From positions 2,002,472 through 2,066,471 of the forward strand of contig AP021858.1 in the NCBI GenBank assembly GCA_017347465.1: 64,000 nt of DNA. The letters are read 5' to 3'. The position numbers and the translations under genes were made by a program. Below the pieces are notes generated by a model. It was not told the DNA's origin and did not search any database. It worked only from the letters and a program-made list of their open reading frames with translations. This document shows, piece after piece, positions 27,633 through 37,088 of this stretch. This DNA comes from Candidatus Nitrosymbiomonas proteolyticus. GTDB taxonomy: Bacteria; Armatimonadota; Fimbriimonadia; Fimbriimonadales; Fimbriimonadaceae. Every line of letters begins with the position of its first letter. Positions within the stretch are counted from its first letter, which is position 1.

Positions 27633-28354
27633 AATCCCCGCTTCTTGAGGGTCCTTGGGTCGAACTCGAAAGCGTCGATTCGACCCAGAACTACGTCGCC
27701 CGGTGCCTTCGCGGGGAGTCGGGCCTGCCAGTACCTGGGGTGGCGCTGGCGAGGGAACAGACCGCCGGACGCGGGAGGTTCGACAGGGCGTGGTGGAGCC
27801 CACCTGGAAGCTCGCTTTCGATGAGCCTGGTGTTCGGCGGGTACCCGGACGCCCCTCGGCCTTGGCTCTTGGGGATGGCCGTAGCGGTTGCCGCCGCGAG
27901 GGTGGTTCATTGCCGCCTGAAATGGCCCAACGACCTGATCGTCAACGGCAGGAAGATCGGCGGAATCCTGACCGAGATGATGCGCGACGCTCAGGGGAGG
28001 GCCATTCCGGTCGTAGGAGTGGGGATCAACCTCACGCAAACGGAGTTTCCCCCCGATCTTGCATCGACCGCCACGAGCTTGCTCATGGAGTACGGCGTCG
28101 CTCAGAGGGCCGGTGATCTCGCACGGCGCATCGTGGACGCGCTTTCTGACCTTCCGGAACCTGACGACTGGCCCTCGCTCGCCCCGGTTTGGAATCAGTT
28201 CGATGAAACGAAAGGTCGTCGGTATCGGCTGAGTTCGGGGGAGTCGGGGATCGCCATCGGAATCGGCCCGCAGGGCGAACTGCTTTGCGAGGTGGAGGGC
28301 GTGCCGCGAATCGTCTACGCCGCGGACGACGCGACGACGAACGTGGCCGTCTAG
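27629..28354 (+). CDS. birA: Biotin-[acetyl-CoA-carboxylase] ligase
   Basis: A 241-residue monofunctional biotin protein ligase that attaches biotin to acyl-CoA carboxylase carriers. VDSTQNYV, EQTAGRGRFDRAWWSPPG (biotinyl-AMP loop), LKWPNDLIV and KIGGILTEM are conserved. It lacks the N-terminal DNA-binding domain of E. coli BirA, so it does not regulate transcription. GTG 27629 overlaps the nadC stop. Confidence 0.94.
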   Translation: MKSPLLEGPWVELESVDSTQNYVARCLRGESGLPVPGVALAREQTAGRGRFDRAWWSPPGSSLSMSLVFGGYPDAPRPWLLGMAVAVAAARVVHCRLKWPNDLIVNGRKIGGILTEMMRDAQGRAIPVVGVGINLTQTEFPPDLASTATSLLMEYGVAQRAGDLARRIVDALSDLPEPDDWPSLAPVWNQFDETKGRRYRLSSGESGIAIGIGPQGELLCEVEGVPRIVYAADDATTNVAV

Positions 28355-28358
28355 GTTT

Positions 28359-28835
28359 TCAACCGTCGCTGGCCTTGAGCGACCAGGCAAGAGGCAGCAC
28401 CCCGAGCGTGATCGAGAGAACGTAGGCGCCGACGGCGATCCAGTGGAGGTGGGATTTCGTTCCGAAGCCCGCGACGATCGCAAGGATGACTCCGAACTCA
28501 CCGACTGCGAGGCTCAGGACCATCGCGGAGTTGAATCTTCGGCTGACCTTCCCCTTGGAGGCCAAATACTCCTTCGCGACCCAGGTGCGCGCGAGCACCA
28601 GTCCCACGAGCGAGCTTACGACCCCCAAAATCACGTAGGAAACAACCCCCAAGTTGGCGCTCCGGGCACGATTCGCTTCGGGTTGAGATGTCGAACTCGG
28701 TACGGACTGGGGCCGCCCGTCCATCGTTGGGTTCGGCGTCAGGGTCGCGAAACTTGCGAGGGACCCCAGGAGCACCACAAAGAAGATGAACGTGATCGGG
28801 ATGATCTTGATGGGCAACGCAGAGCCTGGAGGCAT
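28359..28835 (-). CDS. Unknown four-helix membrane protein
   Basis: A 158-residue membrane protein with hydrophobic segments at about residues 10-30, 64-82, 104-122 and 130-150 and a Pro/Ser-rich loop after the first helix. No family is recognised. The start at ATG 28835 is chosen because TACAAT stands 9 nt upstream and the longer start at 28853 would precede it. It is convergent with birA, 4 nt apart. Confidence 0.65.
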   Translation of the reverse strand: MPPGSALPIKIIPITFIFFVVLLGSLASFATLTPNPTMDGRPQSVPSSTSQPEANRARSANLGVVSYVILGVVSSLVGLVLARTWVAKEYLASKGKVSRRFNSAMVLSLAVGEFGVILAIVAGFGTKSHLHWIAVGAYVLSITLGVLPLAWSLKASDG

Positions 28836-28844
28836 GTCGTCGCG

Positions 28845-28850
28845 ATTGTA
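28845..28850 (-). promoter_or_regulatory. -10 hexamer for a probable leaderless gene
   Basis: TACAAT on the minus strand lies 9 nt before ATG 28835. There is no Shine-Dalgarno between them. The arrangement is the same as at 26277, 58878 and 60804. Confidence 0.5.
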
Positions 28851-29152
28851 CACGGCGGCCAGTCACAGGACGATTTCCGCGTGAGAGAAGTGAGGGCTGA
28901 ACCGTTCCCCGCGCGAGACCCGTCTGATTACCTGAGTGCGCCCGAGGTGTGCCTGAAGTTATCTGACGCCAAAAGTGGCCGAAAGGTGTTTTTGAGGCGA
29001 TTGCTTCGGTTAAGATAGTCGTATTACCGCAACGTCGGTTACAATTGGCTTGACTACCTCGCACTTGGGGTAAGGGCTGATCTGGACCTGACGCCGACTG
29101 AGGAAGCTCGGATGGCGAAGGGGAAAGTCAAAGCATTGAGGTGTAGGAACCT
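28851..29152. other. Intergenic region, no gene assigned
   Basis: About 300 nt between divergent genes. It holds possible promoter parts for the 29153 gene (TTACAAT at 29039-29045). A 45-codon open frame from about 29018 ends in a TGA that overlaps the GTG at 29153, but it has no usable start codon in its first half. No RNA gene or strong inverted repeat was seen. Confidence 0.5.
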
Positions 29153-32100
29153 GTGATCGCTAGCAATAATAAGCGCTTTCGTCGTAGACTGGGGCTCGCC
29201 GCCGTATTCATCGGCTCGTGTGCCGTAGTCGCAACCGCTGCGTTGGGCCTCTCGCAAGGCAACCAGCAAGGCGGGGTGAGCTTGGGTCGGCCCGATCAAG
29301 GCGGATCGGGAATCCCCGGCGTGAACACGTCGTACACGTACCAGCGACGCTTCATCGAGAACAAGGGCCAGTGGGACGGGCGCGCCCAAATGATGGCTCG
29401 CGCTCGAGGGATGAATCTCTGGGTCACCGAAACCGGCGTGTACTACGACCTCATGCGCAAGCGCGCAGAGTTCCCAGCCGGGATGCAGCCCGCTTATCGC
29501 AAGCGAGCTTTGCCGAAGATTTACCGGCACGGCCACATCCTGAAGCTTGAGTTCGTCGGGGGAACCCCCGCGATGGTGCAAGGCTGGGGCGAGGAGTTGG
29601 GCCAGCTTAACTGGCTTACCGGCGGCCGCACCGAAGCCCTCGTAGCCAAGGTCTTTACCGAATCGAGGCTCCGCGGCGTTTTCCCAGGCGTCGATATGCG
29701 TCTCTATTGGGACAATCTCGACCCCCGATACGATTTTCAGGTCCTTCCGGGCGCGGACCCGAACGCGATTTCGCTTCGACTCGCCGGGGCTGACATGATT
29801 CGGCTGAAATCGCCGACCAACCTGAGCGTCGGCACGTCGGTCGGAGATTTGGACTTCGACGGGCTCTATGCCTATCAAGAGATCAACGGCAATCAGGTGC
29901 CCGTGAGCGTTTCGTATGAGATTCGCGGCGGGAACACCTTCGGCTTCCGCGTGGGCGATTACGACCGAACGAAGCCCCTCATCATCGACCCGGTCGTCTA
30001 CAGCACGCTCCTTGGCGGAACGGGCTCGTCGGACTTCGCGACCGGAGTCAAGGTGGACAGGTTCAACTCTGCGTACGTTTGTGGCTACGCGACAGCCGAC
30101 ACCTTCCCGACGACGATCGGCGCGTATGACGAAGAGATGATCGGCATCGACGGGTTCGTGTCGAAGGTTCTTCCGGACGGCAGCGACCTCGAATACAGCA
30201 CCTACATCGGCGGCGACGGCACGGACGCATGCTTTGCGATCGACCTCGACTTCAACTTGAACGCCTACATCACGGGTCAGACCGACTCGGACAATATGGG
30301 GATCGGACCGACGGCAGCCCAGCCTGCGCGAACTCCGGCGGACGAGTTGGCCGGCTTTACGGCTGATGACCACACTGACGCGTTCGTCCTGAAGGTTCTT
30401 CCGGACGGCACTGGCATCGACTGGGGCACCTATATCGGTGGCGAGCGATTCGACGTCGGTTTCGCGATTGCGGTGGGACCCGCCAACAACGTCCATGTTG
30501 TAGGCAACGCGCAATCGGAGAACTTGTTCCCGCTCGTGAACGCCGTTCAAGGGGCGATCATGGGCGATGGCGATGCGTTCATTACCAAGATTTCGCCAGA
30601 CGGCACGACTTTCGTTTACAGCACGTACATGGGCGGGACCGACGCGATCATTCCCGATGATCCGAACGTCGGAGATCCGCCTGACGACCCAATGAATCCG
30701 TATGACAACACCAATACGCATCTCGACGATGATCAAGGGATCGGAGTCGCCGTAGATGGCGACGGCTCTGCCTACATCCTCGGCCAGACTGCGTACAACG
30801 ACATCATCAAGGTACCGGGCTCGTTCGACACCGTCGTCAACGGCTGGGATGCCTTCGTCTATAAGTTCACGCCCGACGGTACGGGCTTCGTCTACGGCAC
30901 CATGATCGGTGGCAACAACACCGAGCAACCGACCGGTATCGCTGTCGATAGCACCAACAACGCCTACGTGACGGGGGGGACAACGTCGTTCAACTTCCCA
31001 CGTACGACGGGTGTTTTCGACAGCACCTACAACCTCGGCACCGACTGCTTCATCACCAAGATCAACCGGCCGGGAACAGGTCTGAGCTACAGCACGTTCC
31101 TTGGCACCCTGGGGGGCACGCTTCCCCAAGCGATCGCCGTCGACGACCTTGGGTTCGCTCATGTGACGGGGCAGGTCGCGCAGAACACGACCAGTAACCA
31201 GTGGCTGCCCGTGACGGCAAACGCCGACGACGGTACGTACAACGGCCCGACGCAAAACGGCGGCGACGCCTTCTTGCTCGTCATGAACCCAACGGGGACC
31301 GGACTCCTGTATTGCGGCTATTGGGGCGGGTCGATCAACGATAGCGGTACCGCTATCGCGGTGGACAGCGCCCGCAACTCCTACATCGTAGGTTTCACGC
31401 AGTCGACGATCGACCAGAACATTCCGTTCCCGACGACCCCTGGGGCGTTCAAAGAAGCGTTCCCCTTCGACTGCTTGCCGTCGCCTTGTCCCGACGCCTT
31501 CGTTTCGAAGATCAAGACTCGGATTCCCTATGCGATTCAGAGCATCGTGATCGATCCGAACTCGGTGATCGGAGGCGAAAGCACCACGGCGACCGTGACG
31601 ATCTCCGGGCCGGCGTCGACATCGGACGTTCTGGTTTCGATCTCGAACGACAACGCCTCGGTGGTTTCGCACCCGTCAACCATCGTGATTACGCCGGGAA
31701 CAAACTCGGCGACGTTCACGATCAATACCGATTCGCAAGTTCAGGCAACGCACGTCGTGAAGATCACCGCAACTGTCGAAGGCGACTCCAAGTTCGCCAC
31801 GCTGACGGTCGCCCCGTGGCTTCAGTCGCTCACGCTCTCGAACGCGACGGTTGTGGGTGGAAACCCCGTCGGCGCCCGCGTTAACTTGAACAAGGCGGCT
31901 CCTGCGGGAGGCATCACGGTAAACCTGAACTCCACGATCCCTGCGGTCGCGCAGGTCCCGGCAACCCTCGTCGTGCCGGAAGGTGATGTTACGGCGGTGT
32001 TCGACGTGCTCACCAGCGGCGTGTCGGTGGACGTCAACGTGGACATCAGCGCCTCGTACAACGGTCTGACCAACACGAAGACGCTCAAGGTGATCCCTGC

Positions 32101-33514
32101 CAAACTCATTGCGCTGAGCTTCAGCCCAACGCGTGTGACGGGTGGAACACCCACGACCGGAACGGTTCAACTTGATGGCTTTGCCCCAGCCGGTGGAAGA
32201 ACGGTGTCGCTGACTTCCAGCAACCCAGCCGTTCAGGTACCTGCGACCGTGTTCGTAGTGGAGCAGACCTCTTCGGTGTCGTTCTTGGCCACAACTTCGG
32301 TGGTTCCGGCGAACACCTCTTCGACCATCACAGCGACGCTCGGCGTGGACCAGGCGTCGGCCGTCGTAGACGTGCTCTACGCCGACCTGATCCAGCTCGC
32401 GATCGTTCCCGCTAGTGTCCTGGGAGGCAATCCGACAACCGGATTCCTGCAACTCGACGTGCCTGCGGCTGCCGATGGCGTGACCGTCGCGCTAAGCTCC
32501 AGTAACCCGGCCGTGGCGAGCGTCCCTGCAACGGTGACGATTCCCGCCGGAAGCACCAACGAGAGCTTCCCGATCACCACGGTGTTTGTGCCGGTTGACA
32601 CGAACGTGACGATTACGGCGACCCGAGGCTCAACCGTCCTGAACGCGAACCTCGAAGTCAGAAGGATCCGCTTCAACGTGACGCTGAACCCGACCTCGGT
32701 ATTCGGCGGCCAGTCCTCCACGGGAACGGTGACCCTCGACGAGGCGGCTCCGCAAGGAGGCATCACGTTCAACCTGTCGAGTAACAACCCCGCAGCTACG
32801 GTGCCGACAACGTTGACCGTGGACGGCGGCAACACAAGCGCCAACTTCGGCGTCACGACGACGGCCGTCGCTGTAACGACGCTCGCGACCATCAGCGCCG
32901 AGGTGGCCTCGATCATTGAGTCTGCGGTGCTCACCGTCAACCCGGCGGTGCCTTCGAGCTTGACGATCAATCCCAACGTCGTCAACGGTGGAGACTCCAC
33001 GACCGGAACCGTGACGCTTACTGGTCCTGCGGGACCAGGCGGCGTCGTTGTGAGCCTGAGCAGCAATAATCCCGCGGCAATTCCACCGGCGACGGTGACC
33101 GTTACGGCAGGCCAACTGTCCCGATCGTTCACCATCACGACGACGGCCGTTGCTGTCGATACGGTGGTGACGATTACGGCAAGCGTTGGCGCAACGAACG
33201 TCAATGCCCAGATGACTATCATCGCCGCGCGCCTCACCGGAATCGTGTTCGTGCCTTCGAAGGTGAGGGGAGGCCAGACGACGCAAATGACGATCACGCT
33301 GAACGCGGCCGCGCCTCCCGGAGGAGCGGTGGTCACCCTGCAAAGCTCCAACCCGTTCGTGGCTGCGATTCCGGCCTCGGTGACCGTGCCGGCGGGAGCG
33401 ACCTCACGAACCGTCACGGTCGTGACCTTCCGCGTGAGCAGGACGCTGGGAACGCTCGTGACCGCTACCTACGGTTCCTCGTCGGTATTCACCATCCTGA
33501 CGGCGACACGGTAG
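29153..33514 (+). CDS. Giant secreted SBBP beta-propeller and Ig-like repeat protein
   Basis: A 1453-residue protein. Residues 10-40 form a signal peptide. Residues 55-290 match the domain that precedes SBBP repeats (FIENKGQWDGRAQ). Residues 290-780 hold about ten SBBP propeller motifs (YSTYIGGDGTD, VYGTMIGG, AYVTGGT). Residues 790-1453 are seven tandem Ig-like units of about 94 residues, each with a GG-x-TTGTVTL strand and a SSNPAVASVPATVTI strand. It is probably a surface or extracellular adhesion or carbohydrate-binding protein. Start is GTG 29153 after GTAGGAACCT; no sorting signal is visible at the C-terminus. Confidence 0.88.
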   Translation: MIASNNKRFRRRLGLAAVFIGSCAVVATAALGLSQGNQQGGVSLGRPDQGGSGIPGVNTSYTYQRRFIENKGQWDGRAQMMARARGMNLWVTETGVYYDLMRKRAEFPAGMQPAYRKRALPKIYRHGHILKLEFVGGTPAMVQGWGEELGQLNWLTGGRTEALVAKVFTESRLRGVFPGVDMRLYWDNLDPRYDFQVLPGADPNAISLRLAGADMIRLKSPTNLSVGTSVGDLDFDGLYAYQEINGNQVPVSVSYEIRGGNTFGFRVGDYDRTKPLIIDPVVYSTLLGGTGSSDFATGVKVDRFNSAYVCGYATADTFPTTIGAYDEEMIGIDGFVSKVLPDGSDLEYSTYIGGDGTDACFAIDLDFNLNAYITGQTDSDNMGIGPTAAQPARTPADELAGFTADDHTDAFVLKVLPDGTGIDWGTYIGGERFDVGFAIAVGPANNVHVVGNAQSENLFPLVNAVQGAIMGDGDAFITKISPDGTTFVYSTYMGGTDAIIPDDPNVGDPPDDPMNPYDNTNTHLDDDQGIGVAVDGDGSAYILGQTAYNDIIKVPGSFDTVVNGWDAFVYKFTPDGTGFVYGTMIGGNNTEQPTGIAVDSTNNAYVTGGTTSFNFPRTTGVFDSTYNLGTDCFITKINRPGTGLSYSTFLGTLGGTLPQAIAVDDLGFAHVTGQVAQNTTSNQWLPVTANADDGTYNGPTQNGGDAFLLVMNPTGTGLLYCGYWGGSINDSGTAIAVDSARNSYIVGFTQSTIDQNIPFPTTPGAFKEAFPFDCLPSPCPDAFVSKIKTRIPYAIQSIVIDPNSVIGGESTTATVTISGPASTSDVLVSISNDNASVVSHPSTIVITPGTNSATFTINTDSQVQATHVVKITATVEGDSKFATLTVAPWLQSLTLSNATVVGGNPVGARVNLNKAAPAGGITVNLNSTIPAVAQVPATLVVPEGDVTAVFDVLTSGVSVDVNVDISASYNGLTNTKTLKVIPAKLIALSFSPTRVTGGTPTTGTVQLDGFAPAGGRTVSLTSSNPAVQVPATVFVVEQTSSVSFLATTSVVPANTSSTITATLGVDQASAVVDVLYADLIQLAIVPASVLGGNPTTGFLQLDVPAAADGVTVALSSSNPAVASVPATVTIPAGSTNESFPITTVFVPVDTNVTITATRGSTVLNANLEVRRIRFNVTLNPTSVFGGQSSTGTVTLDEAAPQGGITFNLSSNNPAATVPTTLTVDGGNTSANFGVTTTAVAVTTLATISAEVASIIESAVLTVNPAVPSSLTINPNVVNGGDSTTGTVTLTGPAGPGGVVVSLSSNNPAAIPPATVTVTAGQLSRSFTITTTAVAVDTVVTITASVGATNVNAQMTIIAARLTGIVFVPSKVRGGQTTQMTITLNAAAPPGGAVVTLQSSNPFVAAIPASVTVPAGATSRTVTVVTFRVSRTLGTLVTATYGSSSVFTILTATR

Positions 33515-33527
33515 CACCAGAAGCAGG

Positions 33528-33566
33528 GCGGCGCGCTTCCCAACGGGGGGGCGCGCCGCTCTTGCT
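33528..33566 (+). terminator. Strong terminator after the giant repeat protein
   Basis: A 9-bp GC stem (GCGGCGCGC at 33528-33536, GCGCGCCGC at 33551-33559) with a 14-nt loop, followed by TCTTGCTTTCT. It begins 14 nt after the stop codon. Confidence 0.8.
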
Positions 33567-33626
33567 TTCTCAGCCCTAGGTCCGAAGCAGATGCCATCGC
33601 ATGGGCTCTCAGGGTAAAACTGGAAT

Positions 33627-33809
33627 ATGCGTTCGGCGAGTACGTTTATGCTCGGGGTTATCGTGGGAGTTGCCGGTACGCTGGCTTTTCAGCGGCTGCA
33701 CCAACTCCGCTGCAACGGCGACCCAGAGGCCTTGGCGGACCGAATGACCCAGCACATCGAAGAGCTGGAGGCGCGCCTCGATGAATCCCAGGCGGAGGCC
33801 ACTGGCTAA
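33627..33809 (+). CDS. Small single-pass membrane protein
   Basis: A 60-residue protein: a hydrophobic helix at residues 7-22 (FMLGVIVGVAGTLAFQRL) then an acidic amphipathic helix (EELEARLDESQAEA). The layout resembles YtxH-type small proteins, but the family is not certain. TAAAAC lies 6 nt before the ATG and no Shine-Dalgarno is present. It ends 6 nt from the convergent gpmA gene. Confidence 0.6.
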   Translation: MRSASTFMLGVIVGVAGTLAFQRLHQLRCNGDPEALADRMTQHIEELEARLDESQAEATG

Positions 33810-33815
33810 CGGGAG

Positions 33816-34421
33816 TTACTCGAGGACCCGCTTGGAGACGACTCCGCCGTCCGCTTCCAATTCGTAAACGAGGGGCAACCCCGTCGCCAGTTCGAGCTTG
33901 ACGACCTCCTCGCCCGAGAGCGAGTCGAGCTTCATGACGATCGAGCGGTTTGAGTTTCCGTGGGCCACCACGAGCACGTTCTTGCCTTGCCGAATGTCGC
34001 CGAGAATGCACCGCTCAAAGAAGGGAAGGGTACGAGCCGCAGTGCCCTTCAGGGCTTCCCCGTTCGGCGGCGCGACATCATAGCTTCGACGCCAAATGTG
34101 AACCTGCTCGGGGCCGTACTGCCTTCGCAAGTCGTCCTTGTTGAGCCCTTGCAGATCGCCATAATGGCGCTCGTTCAAGGCTTGATCTCGAATCACCGGC
34201 AAGGACCAACCGTTAGCCTCCAAGATCACTTCGAGCGTCCGCTGAGCCCGAGTCAACGCGCTGGTGTACGCAACTTGAAACCCGATATCGGCGATTCGGA
34301 TCGCCGCTTGCCGAGCTTCCTCTTCGCCTTGAGCGGTCAGGGGCACATCGACCCAGCCCGTGAATCGATTCTCGAGGTTCCAAAGCGACTGGCCGTGGCG
34401 GATGAGGCAGAGTGTCGGCAT
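33816..34421 (-). CDS. gpmA: 2,3-bisphosphoglycerate-dependent phosphoglycerate mutase
   Basis: A 201-residue histidine phosphatase-fold enzyme that interconverts 3- and 2-phosphoglycerate in glycolysis. [18 protein letters not shown] holds catalytic His9; [13 protein letters not shown] and [12 protein letters not shown] complete the site. It is about 50 residues shorter than E. coli GpmA, as in the short bacterial dPGM group. TATCCT lies 8 nt before the ATG, so a leaderless mRNA is possible. Confidence 0.93.
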   Translation of the reverse strand: MPTLCLIRHGQSLWNLENRFTGWVDVPLTAQGEEEARQAAIRIADIGFQVAYTSALTRAQRTLEVILEANGWSLPVIRDQALNERHYGDLQGLNKDDLRRQYGPEQVHIWRRSYDVAPPNGEALKGTAARTLPFFERCILGDIRQGKNVLVVAHGNSNRSIVMKLDSLSGEEVVKLELATGLPLVYELEADGGVVSKRVLE

Positions 34422-34444
34422 CGAGAGTAAGGATACCGGTTGGC

Positions 34445-34888
34445 TCAGTCGCCAAACTCGCGAAGGAAGAAGATGAAGTCGGTCTCGGGGAAAGCCCTCC
34501 CTCCTTCAAGCTCGATCAGCCCTCGGAGTTGGCCTCGGTGATAGGCCCCGTGCAACAGAACGTGCCGAGCGATCTCTTCGAGGGTGTTCCGATGTTCCGA
34601 GCCGTTCGAAGTCTCGTAGGTCACGCGAGCGGAGAGCTGTTGGTCGGTGATGACCGCCCGCCAGAGGTCGTTCGAAGCTCCAAAGAGGTCGGCGAGCGGA
34701 ACGTCGAATTGAGCTTGGCTCCAGTCGATTCCGCATCGGCTGAGCCAGGTCTTATGCGCGAACAGAATGTGCTCCAGAATCTCCTGTGCGCGGAGCATGT
34801 CGCGGAACTGGCCCAGGTTCGCGACCCACTTCGTGTTGGCCCACTGGTCGTAGTCGAACCCCTGCAAAATCGCCGAACGCAAATCCAT
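34445..34888 (-). CDS. DinB-like protein
   Basis: A 147-residue four-helix-bundle protein of the DinB/YfiT type. The metal ligands are His in [14 protein letters not shown] and the pair in [17 protein letters not shown]. Members are metal-dependent enzymes, often thiol transferases, but most functions are unknown. It lies 3 nt downstream of the dihydroorotase-like gene, so the two are co-transcribed. Confidence 0.85.
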   Translation of the reverse strand: MDLRSAILQGFDYDQWANTKWVANLGQFRDMLRAQEILEHILFAHKTWLSRCGIDWSQAQFDVPLADLFGASNDLWRAVITDQQLSARVTYETSNGSEHRNTLEEIARHVLLHGAYHRGQLRGLIELEGGRAFPETDFIFFLREFGD

Positions 34889-34891
34889 ACC

Positions 34892-36226
34892 TCACTTCCA
34901 ATCGAACGAAACCGGCCGGCCACGTGGAACCCCAATCACTTCGCCGTGATGCGCCTGAACCCTTCCCGAAAGCACAACCCATTGGGGCCAGCCGACAAGT
35001 TCTTCACCCTCAAATGGCGTCCAGCCACACTTGGACTTCATTCGGTCCGCCGAAGCGACTTGGGCCTCCCGAAGGCTGACGATCGCAAGGTCGGCCTTCC
35101 AGCCGATTTCGATCCTACCGCGGTCTTTGAGCCCGTAAAGACTCGCTGGCCGGGCGCTGAGCATCGCCGAGGCTACCTCCAAACTGAGCAGCTTCTCCCG
35201 AACGGCCAACGTCAGGACGGCCGGAAGTAAGGTCTGCACCCCCGGCATCCCGCTCGGACTTTGCGGATAGGGAAGGGCTTTCTCCTCCAAGGTGTGCGGC
35301 GCGTGGTCGCTGCCCAATACGTCGAAAAGCCCCGCTTTGAGCGCCTCTCTCAGGGCGTCGCGATGCTCGCGCGAGCGAATCGGCGGGTTCATTTGAGCAT
35401 GGGTTCCCAGCGTTGCATAGCAGTCAGGAGCCGCAAACCACAGGTGTTGGGGCGTGACTTCGGCGGTCACGGGGACCCCTTCGGCCTTGGCGCCGCGAAT
35501 CAGGGGCAGCTCGTCACGGGTGGAGACGTGCAGGATGTGGACGGGTCTCTGGGCGTTCCGCGCGGCTCGAATCAGCCTGTCCGTCGCCAATCGGGCGCAC
35601 TCGGAGTCGCGCAGAGTCGGATGATCGAAAACGGTCTTCTCCGAAGTCGAGCGGGCCTTGAGTTCTTCCAGCCGGTGGTGATCTTCCGCATGGACCGGGC
35701 AGGGCCGGACGCCGCTCCCAAGCACCTTCTGGAGCAGTTCATCCGTCGGGACCAGGAGGCTCCCTGTCGAACTCCCCATGAATATCTTGATTCCCGGGAC
35801 GCCAGGTAGCTGTTCGAGTTCCCGAAGCTCGCCGACGTTTTCACTGCTCGCCCCGATGAAAAAGCCGTAATCGCAGTACATACGCCCGTCCGCCCGGTCG
35901 AGCTTGAGTCGGAGGGCTTCGGCGGTCGTTGTCGGGGGAGAGGTGTTGGGCATTTCGAGCACGGCGCAAGCCCCGCCCGCGATCGCCGCATTCGATCCCG
36001 TCTGAAGGTCCTCTTTGTGTTCCATTCCGGGTTCGCGAAAGTGAACCTGCGTGTCGATGACCCCTGGGAACACATGGAGTCCCGTAGCGTCGATCTCTTC
36101 TGAGGACTCGCGCCCCGATAAGTCCCCGATTTCGGCGATTCTTCCGTCCGCGATGCCGATGTCTGCCGCAAACGCGCCCTCTGGCCGCACGAGAACTCCG
36201 CCGGTCAGCTTGAGATCGAGGGGCAT
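34892..36226 (-). CDS. pyrC: Dihydroorotase-like amidohydrolase
   Basis: A 444-residue class I dihydroorotase-like enzyme. PGVIDTQVHFREPG, NAAIAGGACAVLEMPNT, GIKIFMGSS (carboxylated Lys), PVHAEDH, HILHVST and GSDHAPHT are in order. The first zinc His of the usual HxH is Gln (TQVH). The same replacement is known in a branch of bacterial dihydroorotase-like proteins, so pyrimidine synthesis is likely but not proven. No other pyr gene is nearby. Confidence 0.85.
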   Translation of the reverse strand: MPLDLKLTGGVLVRPEGAFAADIGIADGRIAEIGDLSGRESSEEIDATGLHVFPGVIDTQVHFREPGMEHKEDLQTGSNAAIAGGACAVLEMPNTSPPTTTAEALRLKLDRADGRMYCDYGFFIGASSENVGELRELEQLPGVPGIKIFMGSSTGSLLVPTDELLQKVLGSGVRPCPVHAEDHHRLEELKARSTSEKTVFDHPTLRDSECARLATDRLIRAARNAQRPVHILHVSTRDELPLIRGAKAEGVPVTAEVTPQHLWFAAPDCYATLGTHAQMNPPIRSREHRDALREALKAGLFDVLGSDHAPHTLEEKALPYPQSPSGMPGVQTLLPAVLTLAVREKLLSLEVASAMLSARPASLYGLKDRGRIEIGWKADLAIVSLREAQVASADRMKSKCGWTPFEGEELVGWPQWVVLSGRVQAHHGEVIGVPRGRPVSFDWK

Positions 36227-36269
36227 GGGTCCATTCTATCCGCTGAAGCTCCGACAATTCCGATGGAAG

Positions 36270-37085
36270 ATGCTGACAACGGTAGCTGTATGCGCGGGAC
36301 TGTGGGGTGCGGGAGGCTTTCCCGCAGAGCCATTGGCTCACGAGGTCGCTCGGGGCGTCGAGGTCTATCGGAAGGCAAAGGGGATCGACCGCGTGCTGAT
36401 GGAGGATCGCCAGATCGTCGGTTGGTGGTTCGACGGCCGAGTGAAGAAAGGTGTCGAAGACGTGATTCGGCTCTCCCCAGCTATGCTCTCCCGCTGGCTC
36501 GGATACCTCGAGGCCAGGGAGAAGTGGCCCCCAACGGAGATTCAAGCGCGGTGGGAGAACCTCCGACGCCATCTATCAGGCAAGAACGCGTTCGTCGTTC
36601 GATTGGCCGCCTATCCGAAGCAGGACCTTTTCGGCGGACTCCCAGAGCCTTCGAGCGCCGCCAGGGACGAATGCCTTAGGGTGAGGTTCCTGCTGACGAC
36701 GGACGGAAAGTACTTACCAGATCAAGTTCGCAATCCTGCTCCGGTGAGCGTTCGGCTTGCCTCCTTGCCTGTGCCACCGCCGGGTGAGCCGGTGCCCCAG
36801 TACGCGCAGCCGCTAGCGCGACTCGCAACTTCGAAGCAAGGGCGAGACCGAGCGGACGTTTCCCTCGACGACTGGTACCTGCATGTGGAAGTCGGGAGGT
36901 GGTTGCAGCCTGAGTTCGGAGGCGCCCCACGCGGCCCCAGCTATACATTGCCGATTGGCGACAACTTCTCCGCACTCTATTGGCTCGAAGCCCCTGCTAC
37001 GTTCGAGTTTGGCGCGGCCAAGACCCTCGAAGTGAGAGTCTTCAGCGCTCGAAAGGAGCGCGTGGCGGCGTTCCAGCTTCCGTAA
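36270..37085 (+). CDS. Unknown secreted protein
   Basis: A 271-residue protein with a signal peptide (LTTVAVCAGLWGAGGFPAEP). The mature part has WWFDGRVKKGVEDVIRL and YLHVEVGRWLQPEFGG but no recognised domain. The start is ATG 36270 with GGAAG directly before it; ATG 36225 in the same frame would overlap the start codon of the divergent pyrC gene and is less likely. Confidence 0.6.
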   Translation: MLTTVAVCAGLWGAGGFPAEPLAHEVARGVEVYRKAKGIDRVLMEDRQIVGWWFDGRVKKGVEDVIRLSPAMLSRWLGYLEAREKWPPTEIQARWENLRRHLSGKNAFVVRLAAYPKQDLFGGLPEPSSAARDECLRVRFLLTTDGKYLPDQVRNPAPVSVRLASLPVPPPGEPVPQYAQPLARLATSKQGRDRADVSLDDWYLHVEVGRWLQPEFGGAPRGPSYTLPIGDNFSALYWLEAPATFEFGAAKTLEVRVFSARKERVAAFQLP

Positions 37086-37088
37086 ACG

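Noticed and set aside
29054-31672. 872-codon antisense open frame across the giant repeat protein
   Set aside because: It is the mirror of a codon-biased gene; the product is Arg/Val/Asp-rich without domains, and the plus-strand frame has clear SBBP repeats.
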